Assembly: GCA_963383645.1 (NCBI GenBank)
Contig: OY726558.1
Coordinates: 181,384,634 to 181,448,633 of the forward strand
Direction of reading: 5' to 3'
Source: Muscardinus avellanarius
Taxonomy: Eukaryota > Chordata > Mammalia > Rodentia > Gliridae
Length of the DNA stretch: 64,000 bases
Part shown: piece by piece, positions 24,880 to 36,283 of the stretch
How positions within the stretch are numbered: the stretch's first letter is position 1
Layout: every line of letters begins with the position of its first letter
Program-made: the position numbers and the translations under genes
Notes under the pieces: generated by a model
What the model saw: the letters and a program-made list of their open reading frames with translations, nothing else
Told to the model about the DNA's origin: nothing
Databases searched by the model: none

Positions 24880-25226
24880 TTCACAAAAATTGAAAAGTCG
24901 AATATTCTTCCTAATATACAGACAGTAGGGAGAATATAAGACATTGGATGGACTCTAGAAAAAGGAGGGGAAACTTTAAATGAGTAAAGAAGTGTACCTA
25001 ACTGAGGAAGATAGAAAGAGGGAAGAGAGAAGTACCCTAATTTGCATGGTGAACATTCTCAAGCATAGCTGAGATAGTCACTAAGCCAAACAGCAAAAGG
25101 AGGGAGGGGAGAAGAAATGGAGTGAGAACTGGGGAAGGGATAAATTGAGTAATGTGTGCATGTGTGCCTCTGCCATCCTGTACCTCATAATAATTTATGA
25201 TTACAATATATCGATAAGTTAAAAAA
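24880..25226 (+). mobile_element. L1 3' UTR fragment (type B)
   Basis: Forward match to the L1 C 3' UTR (55480-55790): 'ttcctaatat' start, 'ggactctagaaaaaggaggg' block, the G-rich run near 25100-25140, and the terminal 'tttatgattacaatatatcgataa', a decayed 'gcaccaataaa' end. A strongly 5'-truncated old insertion. Confidence 0.7.
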
Positions 25227-25870
25227 TGCAGAATCTTGATTTAGAAAAATGGTTTTAACAGCCACAGAGAAAAAAACAAACTTTCAGAAAAAAAGTTCTG
25301 CATCCATAAATGTCATTAATCTTAATTTTGTCAGTTTTAGATGAAATGCTTATTTTGATATAAAATATAACAAATTTTCTATAAAAATGTATTTTCATGT
25401 CTAACATTAGAAAACACTTAAATAGTATACAAATGTCTTATAAAATTTAGCTCAGTAGCTTGAACTAAAATAAAACTTGGTAAATATTACAGGTGTTTAA
25501 TAACAACAAAAACATTAGCAAAGATATCTGTGAAACCTTTTAAGGTTGTGTGCATCAGAGGTTTATTTTATTACTATATTTTATTTCACTGTATTAATAT
25601 GTCTTACTATATGTATTCATTTTTAATTGGTAGTTGTTTTAATTTTTTAATTTGGTACTCTTGATTAATGCTAATATAAACATTTTAAAACAGAGATATG
25701 CATGCCTACTGGATATCTTTCTACCATATTCTCCATAACCAGATACAATATTTATAATTATAACCAGAAAAAGTTGGACTATTCACTTTTAAATAAGACT
25801 AGTTTTAAATCATTTCTAATACCAAATAAGTTTTCTCTATGAAGCAATTTTTAATATATTCCTATTAATT
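25227..25870. other. AT-rich DNA, nothing recognised
   Basis: Nothing recognised. Confidence 0.5.
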
Positions 25871-26105
25871 TTATCTCTAAAATAAATTTTTTTGTGGTAC
25901 TGGGGTGGAACCCAAAGGCTTTCTACTTCCAGGCTGTACTTCCAAACCTATTTTATATTTTATTTGGAAACAGGATCTCACTAACTTGCTGAGAGCCTCA
26001 CTAAGTAGTTCAGGCTGGCTTCAAACTTATGTGATCCTCCTGTCTCAGACTCCCAAGTGTGGAATTTTCAAGTGTGTGCCACGATGCCCAGCTTATCTCT
26101 GAAAT
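25871..26105 (-). mobile_element. B1-dID SINE with target duplication
   Basis: Reverse-strand SINE, 25884-26092, with all three parts and a 'tttccaaataaaat' type linker. TTATCTCTAAAAT (25871-25883) and TTATCTCTGAAAT (26093-26105) differ at one base. Confidence 0.92.
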
Positions 26106-28008
26106 TTTAATATTACATTTCCAGTTTAAACAAATACTGCATATAAAATAACATATATGATGATTTTTTATTGAAGTAAAATTATTTGTAAGAATTTTCC
26201 AATATTCTGTAATATCAAAACTCAGACTCACTGTTTATATTCCATAGAGTACTATAAATCTTTCAATTTATTTTTTAGATATAAATATTTACTATTTATA
26301 AATGCACACACACATATACAATACTTGTACCTATACCCATACACACAGAGACAGAAAGAAAATGAGGTTTGATAAATTCATAGTCTGGACATCCATGGCA
26401 ATTTAGAGTGACTTTGACATTGTAAGTGATCATTAGATGAGATAGGAGAGACATGTATCAATAAACAGGAAGTGAATTTAAAATAGATTACACACAAAAT
26501 TTTGCTACAACTGGTTAAGGTTTAGATGTAAATAACTGAAGAGAAATCTTGAATCATTTCATTTTTGACAGGACTAAATTATTTATAAGCATCATAAAAA
26601 GCATAATTTCTGGGTAGTTAAAACAGATTCCAAATAACTGGCTTACATATAAAGTTTTTAAGGATTGATCAGTTTATAAATTGAAAAATTAATTATAACT
26701 AAGTAGAAAGTAATAATCACCTGGTGTCTTACTATAAACCATTTAATTCTTTAGCAAGATTTTATCAGAAATAAAACAGTACCCTCAGATGAATTCAACA
26801 ATGCAAGGTAAGGTATGAATGAATAAATATATATGCATATATATACATATATGAAAGTCTATACAACAGTTTATTCACACAAAATATATAAAGTTAACTT
26901 GTGGAATATTCACTGCCAGAACACCCTTGTGAACACAAAGTTTCTTTGATGCAGTTTCTAATGTCCTCACAATAAGGTTTTGTATAGAAAGTTTTTTTTT
27001 CCTTTTCAGATTTATTCTTAAAAAGGAAAAGAATTTACAAACTATCTTGACAAGTCTTAACTCCCAAGTAGATATGAAGAAAGAGGTTGACCAAAACTTT
27101 CTAGGATCCAGGAAAGAGCATATGTCTTATGTCTCATGTGAACACTATTGGGGGCACTGAGAGGCCCCGTCAGCGAAACAAGTTCAAAAAATACTTTTGT
27201 AAAACTCTAGCACATCCTGCAAAATTATGTCAGCATGTAACTCTAATTTTCATCTTTTGGCTATTTTTGAGCAGTGCAGAAGAATTCAAATCTAAACTTT
27301 TAGTAAATATTGCTAGTAATGTTGACAAAAAGGTTGTACCAGTTTTCACTCCTTGCATCAAAGTACACATCTTGTGTGCCTTGGGAAACTCAAATATAAT
27401 TCTGCTTGACACATGTCTATAAATGGCCATAAAGTGTTACACATGATATTTTGGGATTTACACCTAAATTTTTGTAAGGAGAATTAACTAATTGAATTTA
27501 TAAATGAATAGGATAGAATATGTAAGTTTAAATTTGTATGCATGGCATCATTACTTAAAGGTGATAAATTCCTAACAAGCATAATTTGTATTTTTGCTTT
27601 TGAAATAGAGACATTCTATGCATTTTCTTCAATTCTATTTTGGATGGGGTTAGCAAAGTTCAGAATAATTCATTATATTCCCCCTTTGAAACATGTAGGC
27701 AATCTGCAGAAGGTAAACATAGACAGCATGAATTAATGTACATATAACTTCCAGTCTATTTATGGTCCACAAGTTTGTCTTCCTTGTTTTAAAATTCTGG
27801 GAAGATAAAACTGTTCTGAAGCCACTATTGAGTAGAAAATTATTGTTCATAATTATCTGCATTTTATCATGCTATGGTATAAGCTAATATTCCTTCTCCC
27901 TATAATTTAAATTGTATACATTTGTCAGATTTCACCAACCACCAACAACAATTTCTGAAGCCAATCTCAAATCTCAAACATTTGAAAGCTTTCCTTGCAT
28001 CCACTATC

Positions 28009-28012
<4 letters not shown>
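26106..28012. other. AT-rich DNA, nothing recognised
   Basis: About 1.9 kb without a recognised family. Short impure CA/TA runs lie at 26305-26345 and 26825-26860. Frames up to 97 codons (27129-27422) show no family features. Confidence 0.5.

Positions 28013-28065
<53 letters not shown>
28013..28065. repeat. (AG)26 microsatellite
   Basis: Uninterrupted AG units between unique sequence. Confidence 0.97.
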
Positions 28066-28067
<2 letters not shown>

Positions 28068-28164
28068 TGAGTTCTCAAAAGACTAGGAATTAAACCACAT
28101 TACCCATCTATACTACAACTTGGTATATTTCAAAACAATTAAATCCAGAGAACTACAGTGATGC

Positions 28165-28692
28165 AGGCATAGTTATGTTGAAAAAAGCACAATTCATAAT
28201 AACCAAATTAGGCAACCAAACTATGTAGCTCTCAAGAGATGGATGGCTAGATAATGTTTATATATACACAATGGGGCTTACTCAGCCATAAAGAAGAATG
28301 AAATTATGTTATTTGTAGAAAAATATATAGAAATGGGTAATATTATTTCAGAAAGTCCATAGTCACATATTTTCTCTTATATGTGAAAGCTAGAGAGAAA
28401 ATAGAAAACAAGAAGAACTTTAGATAAATAATAATTTTAAAAAGACCAGTAGAATAGCAGAAAGGTATTGGTGAAGGGAAATGAGGAGGGGATAAAAAAG
28501 AAGATTTAGGATGAAAACTATTTAAATAAGGGTATGTCTAAAAATGAAGGTATCATTACTAATCTGACTAAATGTACAGGGAGGGAATTGGAATAGATGC
28601 AGAAGTAAATGCACCAAGTGTATATGAATAAGTATGATTGAATTGATTTGAATATCACTATTGCAATGCACCAATAAAAGTATAAAATAAAT
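28165..28692 (+). mobile_element. Old L1 3' end
   Basis: Forward match to the end of ORF2 ('cacaattcataataacc', 'cacaatggggcttactcagcc') and the 3' UTR, ending 'tgcaatgcaccaataaaa' near 28675. More diverged than the other L1 3' ends in the window; 5'-truncated. Confidence 0.75.
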
Positions 28693-29738
28693 ACAGAGAG
28701 AGAAAAAGACAGACCACTGGTATTGAAAGTCTGCTCCTCTTTTACTTTTTATATAAGAAGTATTAGATTTATTCTCAGCCAATGGCCTGTAAAAGATAAA
28801 GAAGAGTTATTGTCTCATAAACTTTTCCAACATGTCTAAAAATTAATTACCAATAATATTAGTGTATATTACTAAGTTTACAAAGTAAATATAAAGTTAA
28901 GTGGCATGTTATAGTCTAGATGTCAATATCTTTTCTTTTTAAATTATGTTACTAAAATTGAATAATTTCAAACCAATTCACCTTTGTGTATATTTTGTGC
29001 ATTTTGTATTTCCTTTTTCTGTAAATTTCTCTATGAATTTACATTTATATTGAAAATCTCTGCCAAAGCTTATGTAAACAATCAATACATTTACTTCATA
29101 AAAATTCAGTACCAAGACCAATCTTTTAGGAACGCTTTTTCTCAGGAGAGTTAGTATATTTTCTACTACTCTTGTATTTGTTTTGATGACCAAATTCTCA
29201 ACTCATTATTTCTACAATAACATCTTAAATATAACTTTCCAAATATCACATTGTTATTATTCAAAGCACATTTCAGAAGGAAGAATTTTCTACAGGATAG
29301 CACTTAGAAACTTTTGACCTAACTTTTATTGATTGTACAGTATTAGTCAACATATGTTTTATCCTGGAGATTTCAAAAAATATCTTTTAATATACCTGAC
29401 ATTGCACATTTTAATTCTGTATCTATGCACCTCTCAAGTATTTATTTGAGTAATGGCACTTGCTCATGTAAACACTGTTTTAAACCATATGATTTATTTT
29501 ATATTACTCTGTTAGGCTACATAATGACTGATTTATCTTTTCTTAATTTTTTTTTTGTTGTATGTCTATCTAGTTCCACATATGTTAGTGCAATCTCTAT
29601 AGTCTAATGAGGTTAAATTAAAATTATGACCATTAATTTTTAAAATTAATGCTTTCTTATCTGCCTTTCCTAAATACATCATGAAACTATGTCCCATATC
29701 ACATCTGCATCTTTCTAGTAGAGAGCTATGGTGCATGA
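28693..29738. other. AT-rich DNA, nothing recognised
   Basis: Nothing recognised. Confidence 0.5.
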
Positions 29739-30090
29739 TGAATTAGATCTTTTTCTATTTTCCAGAAGAATTTATGAAGTATTGGGATTAGTTCTAATCT
29801 GAAGGTTTTGTTGAATTCAGCTGGAAACCTGTCTGGGCCTAAGCTTTTTTTTATGGCAGAATGTTTATTGCAGTTTTCATTTCTTTGCTTGCTATTGTTT
29901 GGTTTAGGCTTGCTATGTACTCTTGGTTCAATTAAGTTGGTTATATGTGTTTAGCGATCTATCAATTTATTCCATGTCTTCCAGTCTACTGAAGTATAAA
30001 TTTTCAAAATTTTTTCTGATAATTCTTTAAATTTTCCCACTGTCTTAGGTGATGTCACCTTTTCATTTCTGGTTTTAATGATTTGAGTTG

Positions 30091-30092
<2 letters not shown>

Positions 30093-30147
<55 letters not shown>

Positions 30148-30192
30148 TCTCATTCTCTCTCTCCCTATCTCTATCTCTATCTCTATCTCTCT
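30093..30192. repeat. (TC)n and (TCTCTA)n array inside L1 D
   Basis: Pure TC at 30093-30140, a T-run, then TCTCTA-like units to about 30192. It occupies the ORF2 place that reads 'gattctctttttctttgtg' in L1 A, so it expanded in situ. Confidence 0.92.
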
Positions 30193-30452
30193 TTGTGGTT
30201 AGGTTGGCCAGAGGTTGTCAATCTTATTAATCTCTTCAAAGAAGAAAATTTTATTTTTTATTCTTTTAATTGTTTTTTTTCTCCATTTCTTTTATTTCTG
30301 CTCTTATTTTAATTATTTCCTGTTTTCTGCTGGATTTTAGAATAGAGTGTTGCTATTTTTCTAGGTCCTTGAGATGTGCCGTTAGGTTATTTACATGACG
30401 ACTCTGTTCTTCTGTGGGAACTCAATGCTATACAATTTTCTCTTAATATTGC

Positions 30453-32080
30453 CTATTTTCAGATGACATGATCCTTTATCTAGAAGACCCAAAGTACTCA
30501 ATCAAAGATTACTGATGTTGATTAACCAATTTAGCAAATTTGCAGGATACAAAATCAACCTAAAGAAATCAGCTGCTTTTCTATATTCCAACAATGAATT
30601 CACAATGAAAGAAATAGAGAAAACAATTCCATTTACTATAAACTCAAAACCAATAACATATCTAGAAATAAAACTAACCAAAGATGTAAAAGACCTATAC
30701 AATAAAAACAATAAAACCTTAAATAAAGAAATTGACAAAGACTGTTGAAGATGAAAAGATCTTCCTTGCTCATGGATAGGCAGAATAAATATTATCAAAA
30801 TGGCCATTCTGCCAAAAGTGACCTACAGACTCAATGCAATTCCTATTAAAATACCAATGACATTCTTCATAGACTGAGAAAAAAACTAGTCATGAACTTT
30901 ATATGGAGAATGAAAAGACCCAGAATAGTCAAAGCAATTCTCAGAAATAAGAACTATTCAGGAGGCATAACAATCCCTGACTTCAATTTATACTACAACT
31001 TAATAGTTGTATAAACAACATGGTATTGTCATTACAACAGGCACACCAACAAATAGAAAGAATAGATGATACATAAACAAACCCATACAATTGATATTTG
31101 AAAAAGAGTCCAAAATCATATGCTGAAGAAAAGACAGACTTTTAAACAAATGGTGCTGGGAGAACTGGCTATCTATTTGTAGAAAGATAGAACTAAATAC
31201 TTACCTCTCACAGTGCACAGGAATCAACTGGAGATGGATCAAAGACTTGGAAATTAGACCAGAGATTGTGAAGCTATTAGAGAAGAGCATAGGCTCAACA
31301 CTCCAACATATAGGCACAGGTCATAACTTTCTCAACAAGTGCAGAAAATTAAAACAAGAATTAAAAATTGAGATCAAATCAAACTAAAATGTTTCCACTC
31401 TCAAAGGTAACCTTGAAGAACCTAAAATGAAAGGCTACAGAATGAGAAAAAAATATTTACCAGCCACCACTCTGATAGAGGACTAATATCCAGAATATAC
31501 AGAGAACTCAAAAGACTCTACACTAACAAAACAAATAACTCACCTATAAATGGGAAACTGAATTTAATAGATACTTCACAAAAGAAGACATACAAAGGGC
31601 CAATGGATTCATAAAAATATGTTCAACATCATTAGCCATCAGGGATAAGCAAATCAAAACTACACTGTAATTCCATCAAACCCCCATCACCAGAGTGTCA
31701 AGCATAAAAAAGTCAAATAACACCAAGTGTTGGTGAGAATGTGGAAAAAGAGGAACTCTTGTGAACTGTTGGTGGGAGTGCAAAGTAGTTCAGCTGCTGT
31801 GGAAATTCCTCAGAAAACTGGGAATGTATCCACCATATGATCCAGCTATACCACTCCTGGGTGTCTTTTAAAAGGAGTTGAAATTAGAGAACTTATGCAT
31901 ACCCAAGATTATAGCATCACAATTTGTAATAGCCAAAATATGGATCCAACTTAGGTCTCCATCAAAAGATGAATGGAATATAAAATTATGGGCAATACAC
32001 ACAATGGAATTCTAATCAGCAATAAAGTAGAACAAAATCATGTTATTCACAAGAAGATGGAAAGACCTGGAGAACATGTT
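30453..32080 (+). pseudogene. L1 D ORF2 C-terminal relic
   Basis: The + strand begins in the reverse-transcriptase core: F-S-D-D-M-I-L replaces the usual FADDMIL at about 30457. The 'KINLKKSAAFLYSNN' block follows (frame 30515-30748), then decayed ORF2 C-terminal sequence with many stops. Not functional. Confidence 0.8.
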
Positions 32081-32426
32081 AAGTGAGATCAGCCAAGCTC
32101 AGAAAGAGAAGGGACATATGTTTTCTCTAATATGCCCAAACTAGGGAGTATTAGGAATACCAGAGGGACTCCAGATAATGCGGGTGAAACCTCAGCAAAG
32201 CTAGAAAGAAAGAGGACAAGAAGGCTGAGGCTGATTAATGGAGAAGCTACATTTTAATTTGTGTATAAGAGTGAATGGAGCATGGTTAACATATGTACTC
32301 ATTGTAGGAAGGGGGAAAGGGAAAACAGGGGAGGGAAAAGGGAACCAAGTACTGTGTGTGTATGCCATTATTAATATGATCCACATTCTGATGTGAAACT
32401 ATAGTGTACCAATAAAAAAAACAAAA

Positions 32427-32958
32427 TTGTCAAAGCTCTTTGTAATGTAACCATGAATATGTGAAATTTTGGAAACCTGAATTATCTTTAAATATATATG
32501 CCACAAATATATTGGAATGTACTATCCATCCACATGCAATGTACCATTTGAGAACACATGTTATGTGTTCTAAAATGCTTAAATGTAAAATGTGCATTTT
32601 ATTGGGGAAATGTAATTTGGAATTATGTAATATGGAGTAATCTATCTTCTACCTATGACACTAAATTATTTAATAGGATCTCATATACCTAAACCCTTTG
32701 ATTCCAGTACTACAGACCTAAATAAAAAGACTCATTTTGGTGAAATAGCCCCAGTGTTCATAAATTCTATTCAGGACACATTGATTGCTGTCACTTTGAT
32801 TGCTATGTCACCTCCACACCCTAGTCTGTCACTGCTGCTAGTGAATTTCCAAGGCAAAATGCAAAACATCATCTATATTGTCATCGCCTCAAGAGTTTAG
32901 ATGCCATAGGATGGGCACAACTATTTACCATGAGTAATCAGAATATGAGTATGTGCAT
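32427..32958. other. AT-rich DNA, nothing recognised
   Basis: Nothing recognised after the L1 tail. Confidence 0.5.
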
Positions 32959-32965
32959 GGTGTGT

Positions 32966-33007
<42 letters not shown>
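32959..33007. repeat. (TG)n microsatellite
   Basis: About 24 TG units with one TC interruption near the left end. Confidence 0.95.
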
Positions 33008-34974
33008 ATGTTATTGAATGAAACAGGTGAACCTCAAAGTGTTTCAGCTCTTAGTCCCTGGCCAGGTGTTAAAAGACACAATTAAGTGGGTGCTGGGAAT
33101 GTCAAAAGTTACTTATGTCTTTTTGTGAGATCTGAGACAGGATTTAGTCATGGTTTTCAGCAGAGGTACTTGATGGCTCAGATGCAGGATGCCAAGGATG
33201 AAATAATGCTCTGTGGTAGAAGCTGCCTTGCTCTGCCCTACCAAGGTCAACTCCACTGTGTTCTCTTAGTGGTTGGAAGATTGCTGTGTTTCAAGCTACA
33301 GGTACTGGAGAAGGTTGATTGTAGTTCTTGCTCTCTAAATTTCTTCATCTTTTAGATAATGACAATGGTGTGCACCGTATTAAGAACAAACACATATTCT
33401 CAATTCTTCACATTTCCTAAGATCCGCTTTTGACTCTTTATTTATTATTTTTGTGCTTTGATTTACCTGATTTTTGTGATTAGAGAAAGAAATGTGTATG
33501 TTTGGCCCAAACCTTCAGGATTTTTTTCTTTTGCATCTAGCTGCCTGAAAATAAGTATAAGAGTTTAATTAATTTGACACAAAGAGTTAACTAAACTTTG
33601 TGTCAAATTGAACAGGAAGACTCTCCATTATAATGACTGCAAATTCCCAGGTATGTCAGGAGATCCTGTGAAAGGATTTCTCACACTATGAAAATTTATT
33701 ATCCAGCTCGTTGACTCAATGTCCACAGTTATGTTTCCAATCTACTTAATCGGTATTATAGCTTATCTTTTTTCTTTTCAGGTAGCTGTGAATGGCAGAA
33801 AGAAATTAAGGGATGTTATCTATTGGTCATTCAGAAGCCAGGATGTAGAAAACCTCAACATAGTAATAACAATAAAGAGATTGAAACTAATACCAACTAA
33901 ATATAATACCATCAATTAAAATTTCAAGACCCTTTAGTGAGAACTAGCTTTGCAGGATTACTAAGATGTTATAAAATTTTATTTCATTAAATGAAGTTAT
34001 ATAATGCTTATAGTTAGATGGGGATATTGCTTAAGAGGGACTGCAATCTACTGGTGCAGGAGATAAAAAGCCTTACTTTAAAAGAACATCTGCACAGCAT
34101 AATCTAGAAGAAACTTCTGTAGATCCCACAACTAAGAAAATTAGTGGCACTAAGCTTCTGAAGAAAAAATCCATCAGTTGATGCCCATTATTGTAAAAAG
34201 ATATATAAAATATGGCAATAGGGTAGTTCAATTTTATTTAGAAAACAAAAGTAAATCAAATGTAACTCAAAGTCGATTAATTTTAGTTATTACAAAAATC
34301 ACATTCTTGTAAAAGCAATTGCCTAGAAAATCTTTGCAGAAAGTATCTGTAACTGTTGCTGCTCATAATCAGGAAGAAATAAGGCATATTAGGCATATCA
34401 ATTTAAAAACAAACTTCAAAATATGCTTGAAGTTCTGAGAATTTAAATTAATGCAAAATTAGTTCACAAGTTAAGAGACAGAAGGGAAATGCTTGAGTAG
34501 CTGATCTAATATGTTTCCTTAAAAATATCAACAAGACAAAATGACAATAAGCAAATAGCAGCAACAAAACCTCGATTTGAAATCTTAAACACTAAAAATA
34601 GGACAGAGATTATAAAACACAGCATGATAAAACATAATCCTTAAGGAAAAAATATTTTTATTTCTTTGTTGGTAAATATTAATGCTATGCTAATGAAAAC
34701 TACTTTGATTCACATACTGAATCTATTTTGAAACAAATCAAAACAAAAACATTTTTGAACTGACTATTAAATTAAATGTAAATATCAAAGTTCATGTTGG
34801 GATTTTTCTATTTATATTAAGAATCTATTTTTATCCAGTATTCTTACATAACCTACGAAACATACTTTTTCATAGCCTTACTTAAAGAAAATTCTTCTGA
34901 ACATAATGTATTAGGTAAAGAACTGAACATGTGAAGTACAGGGTTTCATCAAACAACAACAACAACGACAAAAT
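33008..34974. other. Unassigned, no feature seen
   Basis: A less AT-rich piece at 33060-33350 contains an 89-codon + frame with no family signature. The rest is AT-rich. No repeats recognised. Confidence 0.45.
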
Positions 34975-35240
34975 TTTGTTGTTGGTGTTAAGGATTGAAC
35001 CCAGGATATTTTACAACTGAGCTACCTTCCAGCTCTTATTATTTTAAAACAGTATCTATCTAAGTTACTCTGAGCTATCTTTGCCTTTTCTACAGTATTT
35101 AGAAACACATATTTTTTTCTATTCTGCTAACATACTAAATTATTTGTTTGCTACTGTGCACTGGACTCAAATTTGAAATACTCCTCTCAGCCTTCCTACT
35201 ACTGGGGCTATGGGAATGTGCTATTGCATCTGATAGCTTC
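34975..35240 (-). mobile_element. Old SINE, interrupted or decayed
   Basis: Reverse-strand tRNA-like unit at 34985-35033 ('ggattgaacccaggatattt', 'gagctacctt') plus linker to about 35080, then about 90 bp of unrelated sequence, then a B1-head-like piece (35185-35240). Probably one old SINE with an internal insertion. The composite retroposon lies just downstream. Confidence 0.55.
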
Positions 35241-35283
35241 ACCAAATATTAGGAGACACTTTAGAAAATATATCTGTTGGGGA

Positions 35284-35695
35284 TCGGACGGGCACGGCAG
35301 ACCCCGGAACAACTGGGGCCAGGTTGCAGGACTCTGGGCCCTGGGCTGGACGGCGCAGAGCATGCCAGACCCCTGGAGAAACCGGCCCAATCGTAAGACC
35401 CCGGGTCCTGGGCGGGTGTCAGGCGGGGCACACCAGACCCCGGAAGAGCCAGGTCCCGGGTCGCAGGACTCTGTACCCCGGGTGGGATCGCGCAGAGCAC
35501 GCCAGATCCCTGTAGAAACCGGGACCTGGTCGCAAGGCCCTGGGCCCCAGGAAGGGGTCAGGCAGGGCACCCCAGACTCCTGGAAGAGTCGGGGTCCAGG
35601 TCACAGGATCTGGGCTGCAGGTAGAGTAGTGCGGAGCACGCTGGACCCATGGGGAAACCAGGCCGGGTCACAGTGCTACATAGTGCCTGATCCCA
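35284..35695 (+). repeat. Six tandem ~68-bp GC-rich monomers
   Basis: The anchor 'CAGAC' (or a one- or two-base variant) recurs at 35298, 35366, 35434, 35503, 35573 and 35641, a spacing of 68-70 bp. Odd and even copies differ consistently ('ggaacaactggggcc' or 'ggaagagcc' against 'ggagaaaccgg' or 'gtagaaaccgg'), so the higher unit is a dimer of about 137 bp, present three times. CpG is frequent, unlike the flanks. Confidence 0.85.
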
Positions 35696-35784
35696 CAACC
35701 TCCTCAAACCACACATACTGTCTTCTCTTATTTAAAAAAAAAAAAAAAAAAAAAGGAAAAGGAAAAGAAAAAAAGAAAAATATC

Positions 35785-36283
35785 GGAGAGGGATCAAGAA
35801 GGCAGTGGCAGATGCCAGGATACTGGAGATGCAGACAAAACTTATCCAAATGAACTGGAACATTTGGAAAAATTCCCCATGAAGGAGGACTGCTTCTTCT
35901 CTACATTGTTAAGAGTCTTGGACATTACCTATAAGGAGAGAGTTTAGCGGAGACCAAGAAGAAAGGCGGTGTTGAAAGCTGTCTCCGTGATGGTGGTGAA
36001 AACTTGTATTCAGGAGAAGCAGAAATTGGATCCTACCAACCTTGTTTATTTGGAAAAATTACGCTACCGTCGTGCATGCTTAGGAACACTGGACAACATT
36101 CAGAGTGAAAAAAGAGCTTGGGAAAGATTTGAAATGGTGGAGGCGGTGGCAATGGCAGTGGCCAGTACTAAGGGGAGACAGAGATCTGATGCATTACACC
36201 TGGAACCTTTGAAATAATAACCCCAGAGGTAGAATGCTACCACCACGCATCCTCGAAAATGGGGGACAAATGGCTGGGTGAAG
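35785..36283 (+). other. Unassigned middle segment of the composite
   Basis: It starts 'gagagggatcaagaaggcag', which recalls L1 5'-UTR starts and loosely matches 58560-58620 in the second composite. From 35969 to 36217 an 82-codon + frame runs, with R/K/E-rich text; I do not recognise it. Candidates are an L1 5' UTR of an unfamiliar family or captured host transcript sequence. Confidence 0.5.

Larger units (their letters stand above)
29739..32426 (+). mobile_element. L1 D: 5'-inverted (twin-primed) insertion
   Basis: Segment 29739-30452 is L1 ORF2 in reverse orientation, equivalent to 19000-19625 of L1 A. At about 30453 the orientation flips and the + strand reads ORF2 from the reverse-transcriptase core to the end, then a 3' UTR of the 'accaagtactgtgtg' type ending 'gtaccaataaaaa'. 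The two parts are not adjacent in a normal L1: about 0.6 kb between them is missing. Inversion plus loss at the joint is the signature of twin priming. A CT array lies in the inverted part. I found no convincing target duplication. Confidence 0.85.

Noticed and set aside
27129..27422. 97-codon + frame
   Set aside because: No recognisable domain, AT-rich surroundings, and a reverse frame of 66 codons is open over the same bases.
33086..33355. Possible exon (89 codons) followed by a gtactg donor-like site
   Set aside because: No acceptor, no protein family and no neighbouring exons could be seen; a lone GT is weak evidence.
35173..35853. 226-codon + strand frame through the GC-rich array
   Set aside because: It is open because the 68-bp monomers are GC-rich; antisense frames of 120 and 79 codons also lie open here. 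It starts outside the retroposon and ends after its A tract. No domain or codon signature.
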